NCBI GenBank assembly: GCA_018666135.1
Contig: JABJAN010000009.1
Coordinates: 1 to 32,828 of the forward strand
Reading direction: 5' to 3'
DNA from: Alphaproteobacteria bacterium
GTDB taxonomy: Bacteria; Pseudomonadota; Alphaproteobacteria; Puniceispirillales; Puniceispirillaceae
Length of the DNA: 32,828 bases
The notes beneath the pieces are model-generated. The model searched no databases. It was not told where the DNA came from and worked only from the letters and a program-made list of their open reading frames with translations. The position numbers and the translations under genes were made by a program. Positions 24,993 to 32,828 of this stretch are shown in pieces. How positions within the stretch are numbered: the first letter of the stretch is position 1; each line of letters opens with the position of its first letter.

Positions 24993-26999
24993 ATGACCAG
25001 CGCGTTTATACCTGTCGCTCTTGGGGCATTTGGCTTAATTGTCGCATTTTTCATTTATCAATGGATAAAAAAATCACCTGCTGGAAACGGCGTTGAAAAG
25101 GGTATTTCAGATGAAATACATCTTGGCGCAATGGTTTTCATGGCTAGCGAGTATAAACGACTTGCTGTATTTTGTGTAATTTGTATCGTTGCTTTATATG
25201 CAAGCCTCGGTGCAGGGACAGCAATCGCATTTACACTTGGCGCACTTTGTTCTGGAACTGCTGGCTATATCGGTATGTATACAGCAACAAAGGCTAATGT
25301 TCGCACAGCCGTCGCAGCAAATACCAAGGGCGCAGCAGAGGCCCTAAATATCGCATTTTTCGGCGGCTCTATAATGGGCTTAACTGTCGCAGCGATGGGT
25401 CTCCTTGGCGTTGGTGTGCTTTATGGTTTCATGGGAGATACCATACAAGGTATCGAATCCATTGAAGGGTTTGCTATGGGCGGATCATCTGTCGCTTTAT
25501 TTAGCCGTGTTGGCGGCGGAATATTCACAAAATCCGCGGATGTTGGTGCTGACCTTGTTGGTAAGGTGGAGGCTGGCATACCAGAAGATGACCCTAGAAA
25601 CCCTGCCGTTATTGCTGATAATGTAGGTGATAATGTGGGTGACGTTGCTGGCATGGGTTCTGACATATTTGAATCTTACTGCGGCGCCATGATTGCTTCG
25701 ATGGCACTTGCTGCATCTATGTCGTTAGCATCATTAGAGAGCTTAGGCGGTGATAGAAGTCTGCTTCAGTTTATGCCACTATTACTTGCTTCAACAGGTC
25801 TTGTTTGCTCACTTGTAGGAATTTTATCTGTTCGCATGTTCTCCAACAAAAGCCCTGATGTTGCCCTACGGTTTGGAACCATCGGTTCTGCGGTTGTTTT
25901 CATTATAGCTGCCTATTTTGTTATTACTGAAATGGGAGCGTCTGTTGGTGTTTGGTACGCCGTAGTTGTCGGAGCCATTGGCGGAATTATTGTTGGTCTT
26001 GTGACTGAATATTATACAGGTGGCGCGCCAATTCGCAAAATTGCCAAAGATGGCGAAACTGGTCCTGCTACAGTGATGATATCTGGTCTGGCAATCGGTA
26101 TGCAGTCAGTTGCAATTCCAGTTTTAACCATTGCAGCTATTATTTTCTTTGCAAACTTATCTGCTGGTCTTTATGGCGTAGGGATGGCAGCTGTTGGCAT
26201 GTTAGCCACGGTAGGTATTACTATGGCGATAGATGCGTATGGCCCAATTGCTGATAACGCTGGTGGTATCGCAGAAATGGCGGAAATGGGTCCAGAAACA
26301 AGGGAAATTACAGACTCATTAGATGAGGTTGGCAATAGTACAGCGGCAATAGGAAAAGGATTTGCTATCAGCGCTGCTGCATTGGCGGCTCTTGCGTTAA
26401 TTAGTGCGTACATTGCTAAAGTAAGCAATGGCGATCCTGATTTTGTATTGGCTATAAATGACCCTATTGTTCTTGTTGGGATGTTTATTGGCGGTATTTT
26501 CCCGTTCATCGTAAGTTCAATTACGATGACTGCGGTTGGGGATGCCGCTTTTGAAATGATTATAGAAGTGCGTCGTCAATTTAAAGAGATCCCAGGATTA
26601 ATGGAAGGCAAAGCAAAGCCAGACACAGCCCGTTGTGTAGATATTGCAACACGAGCTGCCTTACGTAAAATGATTCTTCCCGGCTCATTAGCCGTTCTTG
26701 CACCCGTTGTTATTGGATTTGGACTTGGACCAAAAGCACTTGGAGGGGCTTTAACTGGCGCTCTTATTTGTTGTGTAATGATGGCACTGATGATGGCGAA
26801 TGCAGGTGGTGCTTGGGATAATGCTAAAAAATACGTTGAAAAAGGTAACTTTGGTGGTAAAGGCTCAGAGGTTCACAAAGCAGCAGTTGTTGGCGACACC
26901 GTTGGTGACCCGCTTAAGGATACATCAGGTCCGGCCATGAATATTCTTATCAATGTTATGGCTATTGTAAGTTTGGTGATTTCACCACTTCTTATCTGA
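24993..26999 (+). CDS. hppA: membrane-bound ion-translocating pyrophosphatase
   Basis: A 668-residue integral membrane pyrophosphatase with about 16 hydrophobic segments that couples PPi hydrolysis to H+ (or Na+) export. The catalytic block [18 protein letters not shown] (178-195) supplies Lys and Asp residues for Mg-PPi, followed by [16 protein letters not shown] (209-224) and a C-terminal [15 protein letters not shown] block. At the position separating the subfamilies it has [10 protein letters not shown] (447-456): Ala451 and Gly454 where K+-independent enzymes carry Lys and Thr. A K+-stimulated enzyme is therefore inferred. The pumped ion cannot be decided. It has its own promoter, a strong SD and an intrinsic terminator. 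Confidence 0.97.
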   Translation: MTSAFIPVALGAFGLIVAFFIYQWIKKSPAGNGVEKGISDEIHLGAMVFMASEYKRLAVFCVICIVALYASLGAGTAIAFTLGALCSGTAGYIGMYTATKANVRTAVAANTKGAAEALNIAFFGGSIMGLTVAAMGLLGVGVLYGFMGDTIQGIESIEGFAMGGSSVALFSRVGGGIFTKSADVGADLVGKVEAGIPEDDPRNPAVIADNVGDNVGDVAGMGSDIFESYCGAMIASMALAASMSLASLESLGGDRSLLQFMPLLLASTGLVCSLVGILSVRMFSNKSPDVALRFGTIGSAVVFIIAAYFVITEMGASVGVWYAVVVGAIGGIIVGLVTEYYTGGAPIRKIAKDGETGPATVMISGLAIGMQSVAIPVLTIAAIIFFANLSAGLYGVGMAAVGMLATVGITMAIDAYGPIADNAGGIAEMAEMGPETREITDSLDEVGNSTAAIGKGFAISAAALAALALISAYIAKVSNGDPDFVLAINDPIVLVGMFIGGIFPFIVSSITMTAVGDAAFEMIIEVRRQFKEIPGLMEGKAKPDTARCVDIATRAALRKMILPGSLAVLAPVVIGFGLGPKALGGALTGALICCVMMALMMANAGGAWDNAKKYVEKGNFGGKGSEVHKAAVVGDTVGDPLKDTSGPAMNILINVMAIVSLVISPLLI

Positions 27000-27039
27000 T
27001 AGTTCTGTTGATTTTCTCAAAATTAACTATACTTCTTAC

Positions 27040-27069
27040 AAGGGTCGGCATAAAGTCGACCCTTTTTTT
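27040..27069 (+). terminator. intrinsic terminator of hppA
   Basis: AAGGGTCG (27040-27047) pairs with CGACCCTT (27057-27064) around a nine-base loop and is followed by a seven-T run, about 40 nt after the hppA stop. This is a textbook intrinsic terminator that ends the hppA unit ahead of the monooxygenase gene. Confidence 0.88.
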
Positions 27070-27133
27070 AATCCTTTTAATCGGCATATTGTAGCAAGTT
27101 ATGTTTACAAAAGAGCAGGATTTATAGAGCTTT

Positions 27134-28249
27134 ATGACAGAAGAATTGGTAATTATTGGCAATAATTTTAGCGGTCTTGGAAGTGCAATTGCCTGCGCTA
27201 GAAATGGCTGTAAGGTAAAAATTATTGCCCCGAAAAAGCAGTCTATTTTGCTTGGTGGTTTACAAGTAGCCCCAAATGCACGCGCTGCTCTATCTGTGCT
27301 TGGTATTGACAGCCACATTCATCAAAAAGCAACTCAATTAGCTGCTGTGGAAATAAAGTCATTTGATACTGCCGTTAATCTTGCAACCATCCCCTTGCCT
27401 AGCGAGGCACCTACTTATATTGGCATTGCACGTGAGGATTTATATCACATATTAATGGATAGCTGCTTGACCAATTCATTAATAGAATTTACGGATGCCA
27501 GCCTATTAGCTATATCACAAACTGAGGAGCAGACTAATTTAGCGCTAGATAATGGAGAAGTCGTATCTGCGTCAATAGTGATAGGCGCTGATGGATGGCA
27601 TGGCAAGACCAGACAATTTGTTAGCTCAGGAGTAACTCAGCAAAATACTGGGTATTCTATCTATAGAAGCGTTTATCCTGCAGCTAAATTACCTGCTAGT
27701 TTTTCCAGCCCAAATACACAGCTCTGGCTGGGAAAATCCTGCCATTTAGTAACCTATCCAATTAGTAATGGACGCGATGTGAATCTGGTTTTCACATTTT
27801 CTGATAAAAAATTTCCAGATAGTTCGATACATACTATTTTATCAAACCACCCAATTTTAGGCGCTCTGCTGAATCAGGAGTACAGCTGGCATTTATCACC
27901 TATCAAAAAATTTGAGACTTTATTTAATTGGCGCAGGGGCGGGATAACCTTAATAGGGGACGCTGCGCATCCCATGGCTCCACATCTTGCACAAGGTGCA
28001 GCTCAATCCTTTATAGATATAGCTTGCATGGAAAATAATCTCTCTAAAGGGCAAAGCCTAGCAGATGCGATTAGAAATATGGTTACAGTTAGAATGCCAA
28101 AAGCGCAAATTATTGCTAGAAAAAGTCAAATCTCTGGTCAGATATTTAGGCTAAATGGTCCAATAGCAACAGCGAGAAATCAAATCATTGGGGTTGCGGG
28201 TGAAATAATAATAAATGAATTTTTACAAGATTTATGGCTAACAGCATAA
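27134..28249 (+). CDS. FAD-dependent aromatic-ring hydroxylase-like monooxygenase
   Basis: A 371-residue group A flavoprotein monooxygenase-like protein (FAD_binding_3 type). The second and third FAD motifs are intact: GADG with Asp153 and the TLIGDAAHPMAPHLAQGAAQ motif with Asp276. GGLQVAPNARAALSVLGI (about 41-58) is typical of salicylate/3-hydroxybenzoate-hydroxylase relatives. The N-terminal dinucleotide motif is odd: where GxGxxG is expected it reads GNNFSG (9-14), so the middle glycine is Asn11. The enzyme may have altered FAD affinity or be a divergent member. It is a single gene after the hppA terminator, with a weak SD; the substrate is unknown. Confidence 0.82.
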   Translation: MTEELVIIGNNFSGLGSAIACARNGCKVKIIAPKKQSILLGGLQVAPNARAALSVLGIDSHIHQKATQLAAVEIKSFDTAVNLATIPLPSEAPTYIGIAREDLYHILMDSCLTNSLIEFTDASLLAISQTEEQTNLALDNGEVVSASIVIGADGWHGKTRQFVSSGVTQQNTGYSIYRSVYPAAKLPASFSSPNTQLWLGKSCHLVTYPISNGRDVNLVFTFSDKKFPDSSIHTILSNHPILGALLNQEYSWHLSPIKKFETLFNWRRGGITLIGDAAHPMAPHLAQGAAQSFIDIACMENNLSKGQSLADAIRNMVTVRMPKAQIIARKSQISGQIFRLNGPIATARNQIIGVAGEIIINEFLQDLWLTA

Positions 28250-28325
28250 AAAAAACTTCATAAATGAATTTAATATATGCTGTTAGCAGGCGTCAAATTA
28301 ATAAAGATATAAAACAACCTCCAAA

Positions 28326-28355
28326 ACATCCTTTTGGGTGGGAGACAATAACATT
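28326..28355. terminator. possible terminator hairpin between convergent genes
   Basis: CATCC-TTTT-GGGTG (one T-G pair), flanked by outer CTCC/GGAG with a bulge, lies between the end of the monooxygenase gene and the end of the convergent membrane-protein gene. There is no strong T-run on either side (ACATTTTT follows further on the plus strand), so terminator function is tentative. Confidence 0.35.
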
Positions 28356-28383
28356 TTTAATCATATCTTTTTCTTTTTAGAAA

Positions 28384-28725
28384 TTACTTTTTCATCACAT
28401 CTTCTGAACCATGAACAGCATCAATCCCTTGACCCGTGAATTTAGTAACAATCCACCCTATCAATAGTCCCCAAAAGATGCCGTCAACAACAAACATAAA
28501 CGGAGATGATAATGATGTAATTCCTGATATCGGTGAATTTGCTATGTAAACAGAAAAATGCTCATAGTTAAAAAATGTAACTGTAAAGTTTAGCCAGCCA
28601 CCAACTATTGCCGAACGAACATACCAATTTAATGGAAATTTAAAAATCGGATGTCTTACAAACATGCCTGTTAGTGCTATGATAATACCAAATGTAATAT
28701 ACCAAAAAATAAAGCCCCATCGCAT
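28384..28725 (-). CDS. small three-helix membrane protein of unknown function
   Basis: A 113-residue protein with three hydrophobic segments (about 4-22, 36-52 and 74-95), aromatic-rich, with a short polar C-terminal tail (GIDAVHGSEDVMKK). I do not recognise the family. GIFWGLLIGW near the C terminus resembles glycine-spaced helix-packing segments. It follows, after a 17-nt gap, a 33-residue membrane protein on the same strand, and the two are probably one operon and possibly one complex. The SD is weak, which suggests translation coupled to the small upstream gene. It is convergent with the monooxygenase gene. Nothing in the neighbours indicates a role. Confidence 0.7.
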   Translation of the reverse strand: MRWGFIFWYITFGIIIALTGMFVRHPIFKFPLNWYVRSAIVGGWLNFTVTFFNYEHFSVYIANSPISGITSLSSPFMFVVDGIFWGLLIGWIVTKFTGQGIDAVHGSEDVMKK

Positions 28726-28742
28726 CCAAATTGATACGTTAT

Positions 28743-28844
28743 CTACCAGAGCTGCTCTACTACGAAAAAATTGAATATGCCAACTAAAAGACCTAAAAAA
28801 GCAGCTAATTTCATTCCGTTTACAAGAGATGGATTATTTAACAT
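28743..28844 (-). CDS. 33-residue single-span membrane protein (small ORF)
   Basis: On the minus strand an ATG at 28842-28844 is preceded at ideal spacing by AAAGGAG (seven bases), the strongest SD in this neighbourhood, and opens a 33-codon frame closed by TAG at 28743-28745. The protein starts MLNNPSLVNGMK and has one hydrophobic helix (about 13-29, AAFLGLLVGIFNFFVVE) ending EQLW. Too short for most gene callers, it is supported by the SD, codon content and its position 17 nt before another small membrane protein. The function is unknown; a subunit or regulator of that neighbour is an inference. Confidence 0.7.
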   Translation of the reverse strand: MLNNPSLVNGMKLAAFLGLLVGIFNFFVVEQLW

Positions 28845-29001
28845 TTGACTTCTCCTTTTACGTTTTTTTGCCTATGCTTTTTAACCTATAATATAGACAT
28901 GAATAATTCGTTAAGAAGTTTTTTCTCTGTCAATTTGATACTAAGGTGACTTGTTTTCATCTAAAATTACCCCATTTAAAAGGGGAGGGAAATTAACGCA
29001 T

Positions 29002-29580
29002 ATGAGTAGCAATATTATGATAGATAAAGATATAAAGTGGGGCGTTATATTGATTATCAGCTTATTTTTAGGGACAGCATCGATGGCAAATGCACAGACA
29101 GCCCATATGTTTGAATTCAACTCAATCGATGGGGGTATAATCCCGCTTTCTCAATATGAAGGAAAAGTAATTCTGGTTGTTAACACAGCATCTAAATGCG
29201 GTTTTACCAATCAATATGAAGGATTACAAAATCTGTGGGAAAAATACCAGCATGATGGGCTTGTTGTCTTGGGCGTGCCTAGTAATGATTTTGGTGGGCA
29301 GGAGCCAGGCTCAGATGCGCAAATTAAAGATTTCTGCGAAGTAAATTTCAACCTTGATTTTCCAATGACCGCAAAAATAAAAATTAAGGGCAAGGATGGA
29401 CACCCATTTTATAAGTGGGTTGGAGAAGAGTTAGGCTGGACCGCACTTCCTAAATGGAATTTCCACAAATATCTGATTACAAAAGATGGGCAACTTCATG
29501 ATTCATATTCATCTTTAGTCAAACCAGAATCATCTGAACTAACCTCTGACATAAGGCTGCTAATCGCACGCGCTCAATAA
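29002..29580 (+). CDS. glutathione peroxidase-family thiol peroxidase, exported
   Basis: A 192-residue glutathione peroxidase homologue of the cysteine (non-seleno) type. The catalytic tetrad is visible: Cys66 (NTASKCGFTNQYEGL), Gln100 (SNDFGGQEPG), and Trp152-Asn153 (KWNFHKYL). Cys112 (FCEVNF) is where thioredoxin-dependent members keep a resolving cysteine, so it may use thioredoxin-like partners rather than glutathione. The start is set at the ATG at 29002, preceded by GGGGAGGG; an upstream TTG frame lacks an SD. Residues 12-31 form a signal peptide ending ANA, so the protein should be periplasmic, which is less common than the cytoplasmic form. Confidence 0.9.
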   Translation: MSSNIMIDKDIKWGVILIISLFLGTASMANAQTAHMFEFNSIDGGIIPLSQYEGKVILVVNTASKCGFTNQYEGLQNLWEKYQHDGLVVLGVPSNDFGGQEPGSDAQIKDFCEVNFNLDFPMTAKIKIKGKDGHPFYKWVGEELGWTALPKWNFHKYLITKDGQLHDSYSSLVKPESSELTSDIRLLIARAQ

Positions 29581-29586
29581 GGGTTT

Positions 29587-30750
29587 TCAGGCCTCAAGCA
29601 ATACGCCTTTTCTGCTTGCAAGTGATGTGTTACCTGCAATCTTGGCAACCATTGCTCCTTTCCAAATATATTTCTGAAGCATGAGCGAAAATACTATACC
29701 ACTAGTGCCAGCATATATTGGCATCTTTTGGCGAAAGGCATTCTCCCCATCTAGCAGTAGAATATTGGCAATTAAATCCCCTTCCTGAACACGCGCGCCA
29801 AGCTTTACATGATAGCTAATTAAACCCGCTATTTCTGCTTTTATAATTTGTGTAGCGTCAAAAGGAACTGCAACAGGCATAGATGCAGGAGCGCCTTCTA
29901 ATTCTTTATTCACAAAGCCTCTGCCAATAAAAAATCCCATTAAATTTTTAGCGTCTTTCTTGTTCAACGCATCTTCTACATCAATCAATCCTCTATATTC
30001 AAGCGTAGCTGATAGAACAGGGGAAGGTAGTGGTTTATTTGGGACAAGACGCTGTAGGTCAATCCATAATCGAGGCCATACTTCATCAAAAGAACCGCCT
30101 CCTGAATTTTCTGCCGTTAAGGTAACCTCAGAACCCATCCAATCAGCTAAATCCTGATATTCTGGCATTAATTGAGGGACAATATAAATATGGTTTGTGG
30201 CTTGAATATCACAATGTAAATCAAGCACCACATCACACTTAATAACCTGTTTTATGATTTGAAATCTTAGCTTTTCAATTGCTGTAATAGCTGTTTGTTG
30301 GTCTATCCATTCTGATATGGCATCTATTATAATTTTTTTGTTTTCTTGCTCGTCAGCTTGCAGCTGGTCAAGTATTTCTGGCTTTTCGTTGATGATGGTT
30401 AACGCAAGGTCTGGCCATGCACGATTAAAATTCAAGCCAGTAGACATATCAAATCTTCCGCTATGATGGTGATTTTGTATCTGTGCCATTCCAATTGGAT
30501 TCACCATTGGCATAATAATAAATTCTGCTTGCAGCTGACCTAGTTTTTCTGCCTCATCTAATAACGCTAGCAAATAATGGAGAATAAGCGTGCCTGGTTG
30601 CTCATCAGCATGCAGCCCCGCCTGTAAAAATATTTTAGGAGCGTGTCCTATCATATCTGGCAAATCTGGCTTAAAATGATAATAAGAAAGCCTGTAGCTG
30701 CACCCTGGCGTATCTGCTGGAATTTCTATAGTAATATGTTCTATGCTCAT
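29587..30750 (-). CDS. succinylglutamate desuccinylase/aspartoacylase-family (M14) deacylase
   Basis: A 387-residue zinc carboxypeptidase-fold amidohydrolase of the AstE/AspA family, which removes acyl groups from N-acyl amino acids. Zinc ligands are His47 and Glu50 (GLHADEQPG) and His179 (DLHCD). Arg110 in GLNFNRAWP and the catalytic Glu251 (TLEYRG) are also present. The C-terminal part (about 305-387) is a beta-rich biotinyl-like domain (GARVQEGDLIANI). It begins 33 nt after the second amino-acid permease gene and so belongs to the transporter operon. An imported N-acylated amino acid is the likely substrate, but which one is not evident. No signal peptide, so cytoplasmic. Confidence 0.86.
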   Translation of the reverse strand: MSIEHITIEIPADTPGCSYRLSYYHFKPDLPDMIGHAPKIFLQAGLHADEQPGTLILHYLLALLDEAEKLGQLQAEFIIMPMVNPIGMAQIQNHHHSGRFDMSTGLNFNRAWPDLALTIINEKPEILDQLQADEQENKKIIIDAISEWIDQQTAITAIEKLRFQIIKQVIKCDVVLDLHCDIQATNHIYIVPQLMPEYQDLADWMGSEVTLTAENSGGGSFDEVWPRLWIDLQRLVPNKPLPSPVLSATLEYRGLIDVEDALNKKDAKNLMGFFIGRGFVNKELEGAPASMPVAVPFDATQIIKAEIAGLISYHVKLGARVQEGDLIANILLLDGENAFRQKMPIYAGTSGIVFSLMLQKYIWKGAMVAKIAGNTSLASRKGVLLEA

Positions 30751-30783
30751 TTCACCCTTCCAAATTAGATCATAACAAGCTTT

Positions 30784-31626
30784 TCAGCGTAAAAGATTGA
30801 TAGAAAATTTCAATTGGGATTTTTGCTTTAAATCTAAATGCCTGTTTAAATGATGATTAACCCTGCCAAATAGATAAATAATCAGCAATGTTACCGCAAT
30901 AAAATACCCCGCAACTATGGGATAAGGCAGGAACGGATTAAAGGTTTTATCTGCAAAGTAGCTGGCATAATATAGGGCGTCTCCTGACTGGCGCCATGCT
31001 GGAAACCCTGAGAAAAATATCAGCGCTGTTGCGTGAAATAAAAATATGGCTTCATTAGTATAGGCTGGCCACGCTAAACGAAGCATCGACGGCCAAATAA
31101 TACGCCAAAATTTTTTAAAACCTGTTATGCCATATGCATCTGCTGCTTCTATTTCTGTTGAAGGGACGGAGCGAATAGCCCCATAAAAAATTTCTGCTGA
31201 ATAAGCAGACGTATTACAAAACAAAACAATTATACCTCCCAACCACGCCCGTGTAAGCCAGCGTGTTTCTGCTGATAATATAACAAAGCCCAAATCTAGG
31301 GTGATACCAGCCTTTGGCAAAAGTACAAATAATTCATAAGCAAAGAAAAACTGTATGAATAATGGCGAACCTCTAAATAAGAAAATAAAGCTATTAGAAG
31401 GCACTCGATACAAGCCTGACCGACTATTTTTTCCAATTGCTAGAATGATAGCAAACCAAAAACCAAAAAATACAGCGATTAAACCAAAATAAATATTCCA
31501 AATAAGCCCAGAGCCTATTAATACAAATTGCTCGCAGAATGTAATATCCGATTTTGGTAAAATGCGCTCCCCAATACCAAGAGAGCGAAGTCCATAATCT
31601 TGTATGGTTGCCCAGCAACTACTCAT
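30784..31626 (-). CDS. polar amino acid ABC transporter permease (HisM/OccM-like)
   Basis: A 280-residue inner-membrane permease of the histidine/octopine/glutamate type with about five or six hydrophobic segments. The RGSPLFIQFFFAY segment (about 84-96) is the family hallmark, and the EAA loop is TEIEAADAYGITGFKKFWRIIWPSM (about 160-184), which docks on the ATPase. The start ATG overlaps the stop of the other permease (TGATG). The ATPase gene is not in the window and may lie upstream of the binding protein. Confidence 0.9.
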   Translation of the reverse strand: MSSCWATIQDYGLRSLGIGERILPKSDITFCEQFVLIGSGLIWNIYFGLIAVFFGFWFAIILAIGKNSRSGLYRVPSNSFIFLFRGSPLFIQFFFAYELFVLLPKAGITLDLGFVILSAETRWLTRAWLGGIIVLFCNTSAYSAEIFYGAIRSVPSTEIEAADAYGITGFKKFWRIIWPSMLRLAWPAYTNEAIFLFHATALIFFSGFPAWRQSGDALYYASYFADKTFNPFLPYPIVAGYFIAVTLLIIYLFGRVNHHLNRHLDLKQKSQLKFSINLLR

Positions 31627-32504
31627 CAGATATCACCTTGCAATTCTTTGCCTGCCATTGTTGCTTGCCCATGACTTAAATTATTTTGCAGTCTAATTAA
31701 TATTTTTTCGCTTACCCATGTCATTGACAGATAAAAAATTAAAAGACCTGCAAAATAATACACACGCCAATCTGGATGTGGATAGGCATATAATGAGGTT
31801 TTAGAGCCTCCTAATTCACGTGCCCAATAAACAATATCTTCCACCCCAAGCAGAAATAATAGTGGCGTTGCTTTAATAAGAATCATCCATAGATTTGATA
31901 AACCAGGAATAGCATATACCCACATTTGCGGGACCAATATTCGCCAGAATATCTGCTTCTGAGTAAAGCCATACGCAGCAGCTGTATCTGTCTGATCTTT
32001 TGGAACAGCTTTCATTGCGCCTGTTAAAACATTACCCGCAAATGCCCCAAAAACAATCGCAAATGCAATCAATGCCAAGATAAAGGAATACAGCTGATGC
32101 ACCCATAAATCTGCTGTCGATAAGGGTAGTTTAGCCGCACTGCACACCATAAAATCTGTCCCACGCCAAATAGGCTCAACCACATCTGAGCAGAGTGTTT
32201 TATGCCGGATAAGTTCAAATAACTGATCTAACGCTAATGGTACAAATAAGAAAAAAACAACATCAGGAATACCCCTGACCATATTGATATAGGCTTTCGC
32301 ACATATCCTTACAAACCAAACTGAAGAGCGAACAGCGGTAGAAGCTGCAAAACCAAATAATAGCGATAGAGGTGCTGCCAGTATAAGCAACATAAGAACT
32401 ACGATAAAAGAAAAGTAAAATGCAAAATGTTTTGCAGTAGTTAAATAGCAAATAAGCCAAATAGTGCCTTCAAGAGAAGATGGATTAGCACAAATGTTAA
32501 ACAT
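31626..32504 (-). CDS. polar amino acid ABC transporter permease (HisQ/OccQ-like)
   Basis: A 292-residue partner permease with several hydrophobic segments. INMVRGIPDVVFFLF (about 73-87) corresponds to the RGxP family motif, and the EAA loop is AVPKDQTDTAAAYGFTQKQIFWRILVPQ (about 166-193). A charged insertion (about 102-125, HKTLCSDVVEPIWRGTDF) lengthens a loop relative to typical 230-240-residue members. It is translationally coupled to the downstream permease and separated from the binding-protein gene by a terminator-like hairpin. Annotated substrate classes include histidine, lysine/arginine and octopine; specificity is unknown here. Confidence 0.9.
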   Translation of the reverse strand: MFNICANPSSLEGTIWLICYLTTAKHFAFYFSFIVVLMLLILAAPLSLLFGFAASTAVRSSVWFVRICAKAYINMVRGIPDVVFFLFVPLALDQLFELIRHKTLCSDVVEPIWRGTDFMVCSAAKLPLSTADLWVHQLYSFILALIAFAIVFGAFAGNVLTGAMKAVPKDQTDTAAAYGFTQKQIFWRILVPQMWVYAIPGLSNLWMILIKATPLLFLLGVEDIVYWARELGGSKTSLYAYPHPDWRVYYFAGLLIFYLSMTWVSEKILIRLQNNLSHGQATMAGKELQGDI

Positions 32505-32560
32505 GGGTAATCCTTACATCCGAGCATAAACATAATGATATTTTTATTTATGGATATTTA

Positions 32561-32597
32561 TAAAAACAGACGCAGGTTATCGTATAAACTGCGCCTG
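32561..32597 (-). terminator. terminator-like stem-loop between binding-protein and permease genes
   Basis: On the minus strand CAGGCGCAG (32589-32597) pairs with CTGCGTCTG (32567-32575; one G-T) around a 13-base loop and is followed by TTTTTAT, 18 nt after the binding-protein stop. It should end or trim most transcripts after the binding-protein gene while letting some continue into the permeases. Confidence 0.85.
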
Positions 32598-32615
32598 CCA
32601 GAAATTTTTTAACCC

Positions 32616-32828
32616 CTAGAATAATTCACCAATTTCCCACTGCTTTATAAGCTCATTGAGTGTTCCATCTGCTTTCATTGACTTAATCGCAGCGTTGAAT
32701 TTTTCCTTCAATGCTGAGTCAGATTTGCGAATGCCCATTCCGATGCCGCCGCCGATAAGCACACTATCGCCAACAAAACTTAATTCACCACCAGACTCAT
32801 TTACAAACGGTTCCAAAAAGGCTTTATC
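32616..32828 (-). CDS. amino acid ABC transporter substrate-binding protein, C-terminal fragment
   Basis: The last 70 residues of a periplasmic amino-acid binding protein (SBP_bac_3 type), cut by the window edge. GGIGMGIRKSDSALKEKF and the ending MKADGTLNELIKQW are the standard closing strand and helix of this family (xGTxxxIxxKW). The reading frame continues to the edge without a start. The gene would lie first, or after the ATPase gene, in the operon with the two permeases and the deacylase. Confidence 0.88.
   Translation of the reverse strand, partial: DKAFLEPFVNESGGELSFVGDSVLIGGGIGMGIRKSDSALKEKFNAAIKSMKADGTLNELIKQWEIGELF

Noticed and set aside
26171-26509. Minus-strand frame inside hppA
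   Set aside because: It is antisense to a conserved membrane pyrophosphatase and shows composition-driven Ala/Ile-rich sequence only.
28951-29001. Upstream TTG extension of the glutathione peroxidase gene
   Set aside because: It has no ribosome-binding site, it spans the GGGGAGGG that serves the ATG at 29002, and the signal peptide makes sense only from 29002.

Overview
The window looks like a piece of a low-GC (by eye, not computed), probably marine, heterotrophic alphaproteobacterial chromosome. Its left edge is the 5' end of a 16S rRNA gene on the minus strand. The stretch following the 27F site (GCATGCTTAACACATGCAAGTCG type) is typical of Alphaproteobacteria. The protein set fits as well: a PotFGHI-type putrescine importer, a BMP-family nucleoside importer, a membrane pyrophosphatase, DadA-type dehydrogenase and CWC protein. 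A SAR116-like or other streamlined marine lineage is plausible but is only an inference. No insertion sequences, phage genes, tRNAs or CRISPR arrays were seen, and every complete gene looks intact.

Layout. 1-310 is partial 16S rRNA, preceded by a leader with boxB/boxA-like antitermination signals and a strong promoter near 568-596. 791-5102 holds a PatB/MalY C-S lyase, a short-chain dehydrogenase, a hydroxypyruvate-isomerase-like protein and a gloA-gloB glyoxalase pair. 5156-8579 (minus) is tdk-pncA-typA followed by a small cysteine-rich protein. 8759-9388 is upp. 9474-18027 is a tightly packed nine-gene minus-strand operon: pyrE, ribokinase, nucleoside hydrolase, a 2-oxoglutarate/Fe(II) oxygenase, a four-gene BMP-type ABC transporter, and cdd. 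18144-22114 is potF-potG-potH-potI (putrescine uptake). 22202-24528 is pyrC and a DadA-type amino acid dehydrogenase, the latter preceded by a tandem glycine riboswitch. Divergent from it is hppA with its own promoter and terminator. Then come a flavin monooxygenase with an atypical dinucleotide motif, a pair of unknown membrane proteins (one only 33 residues), a periplasmic glutathione peroxidase, and at the right edge a polar-amino-acid ABC transporter operon ending in an M14-type deacylase.

How it fits together. Much of the window serves nitrogen-rich substrates and pyrimidines. Nucleosides are imported, deaminated (Cdd), possibly oxidised by the oxygenase, and split by the nucleoside hydrolase. 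The ribose is phosphorylated by the ribokinase and uracil is recovered by Upp, while PyrC and PyrE belong to de novo UMP synthesis. Putrescine and amino-acid (or acylated amino-acid) importers and an amino-acid dehydrogenase under apparent glycine control feed carbon and nitrogen. HppA would recover energy from pyrophosphate released by biosynthetic reactions.

The observations most worth a second look are the glycine riboswitch upstream of a dadA-type gene, the oxygenase inside a nucleoside catabolic operon, the recurring stem-loops just after each transporter binding-protein gene (one of them embedded in coding sequence), and the 33-residue membrane protein.
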